Origin: Bacilli bacterium
GTDB taxonomy: Bacteria > Bacillota_I > Bacilli_A > ML615J-28 > CAG-698
Direction of reading: 5' to 3'
NCBI GenBank assembly: GCA_028702495.1
Contig: JAQVOS010000006.1
Span: 1 to 46,247, forward strand
Length of the DNA: 46,247 nt
In this document: piece by piece, positions 41,089-46,247 of the stretch
Layout: each line of letters starts with the position of its first letter
How positions within the stretch are numbered: the stretch's first letter is position 1
Position numbers and translations under genes: made by a program
The notes under the pieces: model-generated
Seen by the model: only the letters and a program-made list of their open reading frames with translations
What the model was told of the DNA's origin: nothing
The model's database searches: none

Positions 41089-41945
41089 AACTGCAAAAAT
41101 CACAAATAGATCAAGGCCCCATTTTATACTTAGTACCAACCCCCATTGGCAATATCGAAGATATCAGTCCAAGGGCTGTTGACACACTAAAAAAAGTGGA
41201 TGTCATCTTATGTGAAGATACTAGAGTGACTAAGATTCTTCTTAGTCATTTTAATATCACAGCCACCCTCATTAGTTATCACAACTTTAATGAAGAAGAA
41301 CGAACGGAAGATGCTTTATCCATCTTAAGTAAAGCCAAAGATATTGCTCTTGTCAGTGATGCTGGCATGCCACTTGTCAGTGATCCAGGATATGTATTGG
41401 TTCGTGAAGCCATTGAAAAGGGATATCGAGTCATTAGTATCCCCGGCCCCAACGCGGGCATAACCGCTCTTATTGCGAGTGGCTTACCCACAGAAAAGTT
41501 TCTCTTCTACGGATTCTTATCGAGTAAACCTAATAAAAGACGTCAAGAGATTACCCAACTTCAAGATATTCCCTATACCATTCTTTTCTACGAAGCACCT
41601 CATCGTATCAATGATACTCTTGCTGATATGGAAGAATTGCTAGGGACCCGCGAAGTGGTCGTTGCTCGGGAACTCACAAAAACGTATGAAGAATATGTTC
41701 GTGGAACCCTCGATGAAGTAAAAGATCTGATTTATCGTGGCGAGATTGTTATTGTGTTAAGTGGAGCTAAAGAACTAAAACAAGTAACATCTTTAAATGA
41801 AAAACCAATTGAAGAACATTATCAGTTCTACCTCGATCAAGGACTTCAAGATAAAGAAGCGATGAAACAAGTTGCCTCAGATCGAAAAGTAGCGAAAAGT
41901 ACGATTTATAAAACTTTAGAATCTTTAAAAGGTTCTTTAAAATAG
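41085..41945 (+). CDS. rsmI: 16S rRNA (cytidine1402-2'-O)-methyltransferase
   Basis: A 286-residue tetrapyrrole-methylase-fold enzyme: PTPIGNIEDISPRA, CEDTR, VSDAGMPLVSDPG and GITALIASGLP are all RsmI signatures. The C-terminal ~45 residues form the usual helical tail. Start overlaps the TerB-like stop. Confidence 0.95.
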   Translation: MKLQKSQIDQGPILYLVPTPIGNIEDISPRAVDTLKKVDVILCEDTRVTKILLSHFNITATLISYHNFNEEERTEDALSILSKAKDIALVSDAGMPLVSDPGYVLVREAIEKGYRVISIPGPNAGITALIASGLPTEKFLFYGFLSSKPNKRRQEITQLQDIPYTILFYEAPHRINDTLADMEELLGTREVVVARELTKTYEEYVRGTLDEVKDLIYRGEIVIVLSGAKELKQVTSLNEKPIEEHYQFYLDQGLQDKEAMKQVASDRKVAKSTIYKTLESLKGSLK

Positions 41946-42477
41946 TTTATGGTTTTATGGTCAAAAAGTACTTATTTTTATGACCGACCATAAAAGATTT
42001 TAAGAAAAACCATAAAAGATTTTAACCTTACTACAATTTTACATGGTCTTTCCAATAGTCTATGGTTAGGCCAAAAAACCATCCAATAGTTCGGGGTTAA
42101 AAATGACAAAGACCCCAAAACTATAAATGGAAACTTATATTGAATAAGGTGAAGCAACTTGGACTAGAATCCATCAGCTTCACCTTTTTGATCTATTTTA
42201 AGGTTGTATAAATTGAATTTATAAGCTTTTTCAATATAAAGTGGTTTTTCTAGTATTATAACAGATAAACGATTTTTTGCGTAACCATACTCTGAACCCC
42301 AAAACTCTCGACCCTAAAACATTTTACTTCAAAACACCAAAACTCCAAAACCTTTTAGAGAACCAAAAAAATTGAGTCAAAAAGATCGCTTTCTAACTCA
42401 TTTTTTTTAACGACCATAAAAGATTTTAAGAAAAACCATAAAACTTACAAAAACCATAAAACCATAAAAGATTTTAA
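41945..42477. repeat. gene-free region with dispersed ACCATAAAA repeats
   Basis: ACCATAAAAGATTTTAA occurs at 41987-42003, 42009-42025, 42413-42429 and 42461-42477, with partial copies near 42435 and 42453; the inverse form (TTTATGGTTTTATGGTC) is at 41947-41963. The middle contains C/A-rich AAAACTC-like units. No open frame of note. Confidence 0.75.
42146..42189 (+). terminator. strong hairpin, probable terminator
   Basis: AAGGTGAAGC pairs with GCTTCACCTT, with an inner TGGA/TCCA, followed by TTT. It may end transcription from rsmI, although 200 bp away. Confidence 0.75.
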
Positions 42478-42492
42478 AGAGCCCTTTAAAAA

Positions 42493-42521
42493 AACGCCCA
42501 AGTTGATGGGCGTTTTTTTGC
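42493..42521. terminator. bidirectional terminator
   Basis: AACGCCCA and TGGGCGTT, with A-run before and T-run after, so it works in both directions; on the minus strand it ends the 45185-42541 operon. Confidence 0.9.
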
Positions 42522-42540
42522 GATCGTTCGATGATCATAT

Positions 42541-43113
42541 TTATTCAAATTTAAAATAGCAGCCAGAAACGTTGCTATTTTCTTCGCCGATTGACATTAT
42601 GGAACTTCCATAATAAAACTTCTCGATTTCGTCAGTTGATTTTGTGAAATAAATAACATCTATATGAAAATAGGGGTTTGTTGGGGTGATTGAAGTGATT
42701 TCAATATCGATTGTCGTCGTATTTCCTTCTTGGGTGTATTCACAATTGTTGAGGGAATACATCGTTTGATGATCATCTACTATATGATGAAAAAGGTAAT
42801 TATATTTATTAATGAAGGTAAGACGAATGGTATAAGATGCATTTTCTGTTCCTGGAACACAGTAATAGAATTGTTGTGGAGCAGGAGAGTTCATTGGGAC
42901 GAGTCTCCCTGCTTCATGGTATTGTACCGAATCGAGGGTTTCAAAGTATTCCCAATCTCTAAAGATATCTCGAAATTCACCTGTAATTTCAATACCCTCT
43001 TCATTAAATACTTCGATATCAATAAGACCGCCTACTTTATTAATAGGGCGAAAATAACATCCTGATAGAAAGACAAGACTTATTCCTAAAATAATCATAA
43101 AACATTTTTTCAC
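42541..43113 (-). CDS. predicted lipoprotein, unknown
   Basis: A 190-residue protein with signal peptide and lipobox FLSGC (Cys19). The rest is beta-rich, with many aromatic residues (EFRDIFRDWEYFETL; YYCVPG). No family recognised. Its start overlaps the stop of the membrane protein gene upstream (ATGA), so it is the last gene of a four-gene operon. Confidence 0.75.
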   Translation of the reverse strand: MKKCFMIILGISLVFLSGCYFRPINKVGGLIDIEVFNEEGIEITGEFRDIFRDWEYFETLDSVQYHEAGRLVPMNSPAPQQFYYCVPGTENASYTIRLTFINKYNYLFHHIVDDHQTMYSLNNCEYTQEGNTTTIDIEITSITPTNPYFHIDVIYFTKSTDEIEKFYYGSSIMSIGEENSNVSGCYFKFE

Positions 43114-43454
43114 AAATTACCTCCGAATATTAAAGCATTTAGTAAATATCCTCCCACCAAACTAGCAAGGTTACAAACAAGTGATAGCAGTAATCCTTTT
43201 CTAATGGATTGAGAAACTTTGCCATAAAGAAGACCTTCTAATATAAAGATGATCACTTCAAGAATGGTAAGCCACATGAGATATGGGCGAAGAAATTCTA
43301 ATAACCAGTTCATAGTTAGATTCGTTGTAACATTCATGAGAATAAAGAGAATCCAAATTCTTCTGTCACGAATACGAAAGAGAAGCAGAATTACACCTTC
43401 AATGAGTAAGGTTACAAATAGAGCATACCATAGAGCAGGAGAAAGCAGATTCAT
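43110..43454 (-). CDS. small membrane protein, unknown
   Basis: A 114-residue protein with three to four predicted helices (about 5-25, 33-50, 57-77, 86-108) and a charged FRIRDRR loop. It overlaps both neighbours by four bases, so expression is coupled to the peptidase and lipoprotein genes. No family recognised. Confidence 0.7.
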   Translation of the reverse strand: MNLLSPALWYALFVTLLIEGVILLLFRIRDRRIWILFILMNVTTNLTMNWLLEFLRPYLMWLTILEVIIFILEGLLYGKVSQSIRKGLLLSLVCNLASLVGGYLLNALIFGGNL

Positions 43455-44473
43455 GAAAGATCATTCATCCATTCTGTCAATGAATGAACCGATGTGCGAT
43501 ATCCTTTAACGGCTGGACTGTGGATCATGGATTGATAAATAGCTTCTTCCACCGCTTCAACAACACTTTGAAACAAGATGTTCATATAATTTTCGTTTAG
43601 AATCGTGATCGTCCTAAAGGGTGTATCTTCAGTCACAATATTCGCTGTTGAGAAACCCAAAAAAACATCGCCACTGCCATGCCCCATATAAGAGCCTGTT
43701 CGTCCAATCCCGATGGGAACACGTTTTAGGATGCGTTCGATGCTTTTTGCATCTAGTCCAACATTGGTTGCAACGACGACTATAATTGATCCTTTATCTT
43801 CTTCCCCCTTGGACATGATAGGAGAAATGAAAGATTCCATGGTCTTTCCCTTTATAATCAAATCTTTTCCTTTAGAATGGCCAAAATTACTATTGACTAA
43901 AACTCCTAATGTATAGGTTTTGCCATCCATCAGAAACTCTCGGGAACTAGAACCAATGCCTCCTTTTAGGCCGTGGCAAATCATTCCTGCTCCCGCACCA
44001 ACACTTCCTTGTAGGGCAGGTGAAGTGGCACTTAAAATGGCTTCTCTAACTTCTTTTTCCCCACAAACCATGCGTTGAATGTCGTTTAAACGGCCATCAT
44101 TGCATTCACACACAATGGGGTTTACGGTCGCTTGGGTGCGTCCAATACCAGGATTGGCCTCAACCATGGTACGAACCAAACCATCTGCAACCAATCCCAC
44201 AGAGAGAGTGTTTGTTAAAAGAATGGGAGTTTCAATGGTTGAACATTCATTTATTTGCATGAGACCAATAGATTTTCCAAAGCCATTGGCAACATAAGAA
44301 GATGCTACTACCTTATGGGTAAATAGATTGCCCGAATGAGGAAGAATCGCACTCACTCCGGTCCGAATGTCATCATGGATGAGAGTAGAATGCCCCACTA
44401 AAACGCCTGGGACATCGGTGATATCATTATAGGGGCCTGTAGGAAGGGACCCAACTGATAGTAATCGTTTCAT
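43451..44473 (-). CDS. P1-family (S58, DmpA-like) aminopeptidase
   Basis: A 340-residue member of the self-processing DmpA/BapA family. The start ITDVPGVLVGHSTL, GAGAGMICHGLKGGIGSSSR, and the segment VLVNSNFG match. In relatives the chain is cut before the nucleophilic serine; the corresponding site here is Asn194-Ser195. These enzymes release N-terminal amino acids, including D- or beta-residues. AAGAAGGA selects ATG at 44473; the longer ATG at 44503 lies in the racemase gene. No signal peptide. Confidence 0.9.
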   Translation of the reverse strand: MKRLLSVGSLPTGPYNDITDVPGVLVGHSTLIHDDIRTGVSAILPHSGNLFTHKVVASSYVANGFGKSIGLMQINECSTIETPILLTNTLSVGLVADGLVRTMVEANPGIGRTQATVNPIVCECNDGRLNDIQRMVCGEKEVREAILSATSPALQGSVGAGAGMICHGLKGGIGSSSREFLMDGKTYTLGVLVNSNFGHSKGKDLIIKGKTMESFISPIMSKGEEDKGSIIVVVATNVGLDAKSIERILKRVPIGIGRTGSYMGHGSGDVFLGFSTANIVTEDTPFRTITILNENYMNILFQSVVEAVEEAIYQSMIHSPAVKGYRTSVHSLTEWMNDLS

Positions 44474-44474
44474 A

Positions 44475-45185
44475 TTATCCTTCTTTCTTAACTGGATATC
44501 CACAAACAGTAATGGCTTCGCGAGCCAAACAATCGATGGAATTGATAAAAGGCAATTTATTAGACATCGAGTATGCCATGAGAGAAAGCTCAGTGCATCC
44601 GAGAATGAAATGGCACCATCCCCTTCTTTTTAAACTTAAAAGGATATTCTCCCATTCGGCTTGATTCTTTCTAGTTATTCCCCTCGCCTTGATATCATAA
44701 ATAAGATGACTCACTTTTTCTTGATCAAGTGGATCAAGGGTAAAGCAGGAGATTTTGTGCTTTTGAAGCGTCGCAACATAGTTTGGAAACTTTGTTAAAC
44801 CGAGGGTACCTAATAGTCCTAAGCCTTCTTGTAAAGAAGAGTCGTTTATGATTTCTTTAGTCGTTGCTTTAACAATATCAACAATCGGATGAATGGTTTG
44901 AGTCTCAAGTGTTTTAATACAGTAGTGAGCGGTATTACAAGGCATGATAAACACCTCTGCTCCTATTTTCTCTAAACTTTTAAGGGAGGCTAAAACCAGA
45001 GGATAGGGGTCGTTTTTTTCGCCCATTAAAAAGGCGGTTCGATCGGGAATACTGGTATTATTATCAATTAAAATCCGAAGGTGATCCCGATCACAAGAAG
45101 CATCAGTTAACTGAATAATGCGTTCAAATAATACTGCTGTTGCGAGGGGTCCCATTCCCCCAATGATGCCTAATGTTTTTTTCAT
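44475..45185 (-). CDS. aspartate/glutamate racemase family protein
   Basis: A 236-residue enzyme with both catalytic cysteines: Cys83 in MPCNTAHY and Cys197 in LGCTEL, and the LGIIGGMGPLAT start. It interconverts L- and D-acidic amino acids or a related substrate. First gene of the operon with the DmpA-like peptidase. Confidence 0.9.
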   Translation of the reverse strand: MKKTLGIIGGMGPLATAVLFERIIQLTDASCDRDHLRILIDNNTSIPDRTAFLMGEKNDPYPLVLASLKSLEKIGAEVFIMPCNTAHYCIKTLETQTIHPIVDIVKATTKEIINDSSLQEGLGLLGTLGLTKFPNYVATLQKHKISCFTLDPLDQEKVSHLIYDIKARGITRKNQAEWENILLSLKRRGWCHFILGCTELSLMAYSMSNKLPFINSIDCLAREAITVCGYPVKKEG

Positions 45186-45222
45186 CTTTTACCCCTTATT
45201 TTTATAGTCCTTATTTTGTTTT

Positions 45223-45251
45223 ATTTTAACATACAAGAAGATTACTTGCAA
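45223..45251 (-). promoter_or_regulatory. promoter of the racemase-peptidase operon
   Basis: On the minus strand TTGCAA, a 17-bp spacer and TGTTAAAAT. Confidence 0.75.
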
Positions 45252-45559
45252 GATATAATTAGAAACTGACAAAGGTTTATACTCAATAAAACGCATGAAT
45301 TTTAATTTGTGGTAAGATTCAGTTAAAATGCTTTTGATTAACTGCTGTTCTATAAAAACTCACTCATTCTTACTCATAATCATCATAAAGAAGAAATGAC
45401 TTCCAATCTAATGATTCGATGTTAATGATAAAGAAACATTACTATTGAATAAGCATCATCATGATAAGCAGAGTAACTTATGATGTGCTTATAATGAAAA
45501 GTGAAATAATGAAAATATCAGTTCATTATTTCACTTTATAATGATTCATTTAGGAAAGA
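45252..45559. other. intergenic region with long hairpins
   Basis: No convincing gene. It holds a weak imperfect inverted repeat (45449-45492) and, at 45498-45537, a perfect 16-bp stem (AAAGTGAAATAATGAA / TTCATTATTTCACTTT) around an eight-base loop, probably the end of transcription from the oxidoreductase gene. Confidence 0.6.
45498..45537 (-). terminator. long hairpin after the oxidoreductase gene
   Basis: Perfect 16-bp stem; the minus-strand tail is TTTTCATT-like, so only moderately T-rich. Confidence 0.6.
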
Positions 45560-46247
45560 TTAACGATTACTATAAACAAGTAAAGCATTTTCTGCTGCAT
45601 TTACTAATTGATAAGCAACAGGGGATGCTGTTAGAGCAGGATGAGTTCCTGCTTGAAATAAAACAATTTCTTCAGCCGTAACCTTTTTAGCAATGAAAGC
45701 GCCAATTGCATTAATCATTTCTCCACCGCTACTTGCACCATATACTTGTCCTCCAACCAATCGCATATCTTTTGCATCAAATAGGAGACGAACTTTTAAC
45801 ATTTCAGCCCCGGGCATTCCGCCTGGATGACGATTAATTGATTCCGCATTACCGACAATCAAATCGATTCCTTTATTTATTGCTTCTTTAGAAGTTAATC
45901 CAGCGGCTGCATATGTCTTTTTTCCAAGATAAGTTGAGAACACGCCAATTGTTCCAATGTTCTTTCGCTTTTGTTGGTATAAATTAACACCTACCATTCT
46001 TGCTTCTGCGGTTGCGATGGATGCAAGACGCAATCCTGAGGGTGTGTGATCATAAAAAGAGAACTTATCAGCACAATCTCCACATGCAAATATGGAAGGA
46101 TCACTTGTTTGCATATATTCATTTACAGCAATTCCTTTTCCCTTACCAATGGATAATCCAGCATCAACTGCTAGTTTTGTATTAGGTAAGCATCCGATTC
46201 CAAAAATGACACAATCAGCTTTTATTTCTTTACCACTAGCAAGATAG
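45560..46247 (-). CDS. FAD-dependent pyridine nucleotide-disulfide oxidoreductase, C-terminal part
   Basis: Partial gene: 228 C-terminal codons; the N terminus lies beyond the window's right edge. From 46247 the frame reads through the end of the NADH domain (IGCLPNTKLAVDAGLSIG), then IAVNEYMQTSDPSIFACGDCAD (FAD-binding GD) and a C-terminal dimerisation domain. This matches the NADH oxidase / CoA-disulfide reductase group. The redox cysteine near the N terminus is outside the window, so the subtype cannot be decided. An internal ATG at 46114 is not the real start. Confidence 0.88.
   Translation of the reverse strand, partial: YLASGKEIKADCVIFGIGCLPNTKLAVDAGLSIGKGKGIAVNEYMQTSDPSIFACGDCADKFSFYDHTPSGLRLASIATAEARMVGVNLYQQKRKNIGTIGVFSTYLGKKTYAAAGLTSKEAINKGIDLIVGNAESINRHPGGMPGAEMLKVRLLFDAKDMRLVGGQVYGASSGGEMINAIGAFIAKKVTAEEIVLFQAGTHPALTASPVAYQLVNAAENALLVYSNR

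Noticed and set aside
41945..42477. CRISPR array
   Set aside because: Repeats are only 17 bp, unevenly spaced, partly inverted and without equal-length spacers; no cas genes.
9932..46247. Recoding of TGA as tryptophan (mycoplasma code)
   Set aside because: TGA ends several well-defined genes (12241, 26050, 33842), and tryptophan is always TGG in the genes read.

Overview
The window reads as chromosomal DNA of a low-GC, fermentative, probably anaerobic bacterium of the Bacillota/Mycoplasmatota side of the tree. The evidence is AT-rich coding, strong AGGAGG ribosome sites, many extended -10 (TGnTATAAT-like) promoters, T-box and FMN riboswitch leaders, a Bacillus-like tmk-holB-ricT-trmN6-rsmI cluster, and an ECF transporter module. 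TGA is a stop codon here (for example at 12239-12241 and 26048-26050), so the mycoplasma code is not used. I cannot assign a genus; an Izemoplasma-, Haloplasma- or Erysipelotrichia-like lineage would fit.

Layout. 1-1174: the 5S rRNA end of an rRNA operon and 11 tRNA genes (Val, Thr, Lys, Leu, Ala, Met, Ile2, fMet, Asp, Phe, Ser). 1335-2147: a BspA-type leucine-rich-repeat lipoprotein. 2281-9756: an AT-rich block that looks like a defence or genome-maintenance island. It holds a membrane-anchored Mrr-like nuclease, a PLD-nuclease/DEAD helicase/DUF3427 protein, a NUDIX hydrolase, a UvrD-type helicase with an embedded nuclease-like domain and zinc ribbons, and a small membrane protein. The first two genes are each preceded by a copy of the same ~60-bp palindrome-plus-promoter element, which suggests shared control. 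This is the best candidate in the window for an undescribed system.

9932-16743: one operon for a multi-subunit, NAD-linked, probably electron-bifurcating [FeFe] hydrogenase, with DRTGG, RsbW-like, PHP and histidine-kinase-like ATPase genes between the structural genes. 16908-20044: a zinc-ribbon membrane protein, a PucR-type regulator, a decayed LRR gene and a stand-alone sugar-ABC ATPase. 20150-22373: pgk, an HPr-like protein lacking the phosphorylatable histidine, and tpiA.

22464-26855: a T-box-controlled amino-acid ABC transporter (specifier read as CGC, arginine), an FMN riboswitch with ribU, and rpsD with its leader. 27064-31649: pckA, oadA, an anchorless oadG-like gene, a biotin carrier protein and, after a structured intergenic RNA, birA; this links oxaloacetate and PEP metabolism to biotin. 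31725-35533: a NusG-II-like protein, ecfA1, ecfA2, ecfT and truA. The ECF module is the likely energiser for RibU. 35800-37331 (minus): a zinc/manganese-type ABC permease and ATPase. 37474-41945: tmk, holB, ricT, trmN6, a TerB-like gene and rsmI. 41946-42540: a gene-free region full of short ACCATAAAA repeats. 42541-45185 (minus): a lipoprotein, a membrane protein, a DmpA-type peptidase and an Asp/Glu racemase-family protein. 45560-46247 (minus): the C-terminal part of an FAD/NAD disulfide oxidoreductase cut by the window edge.

All calls come from reading motifs by eye; no database search was run.
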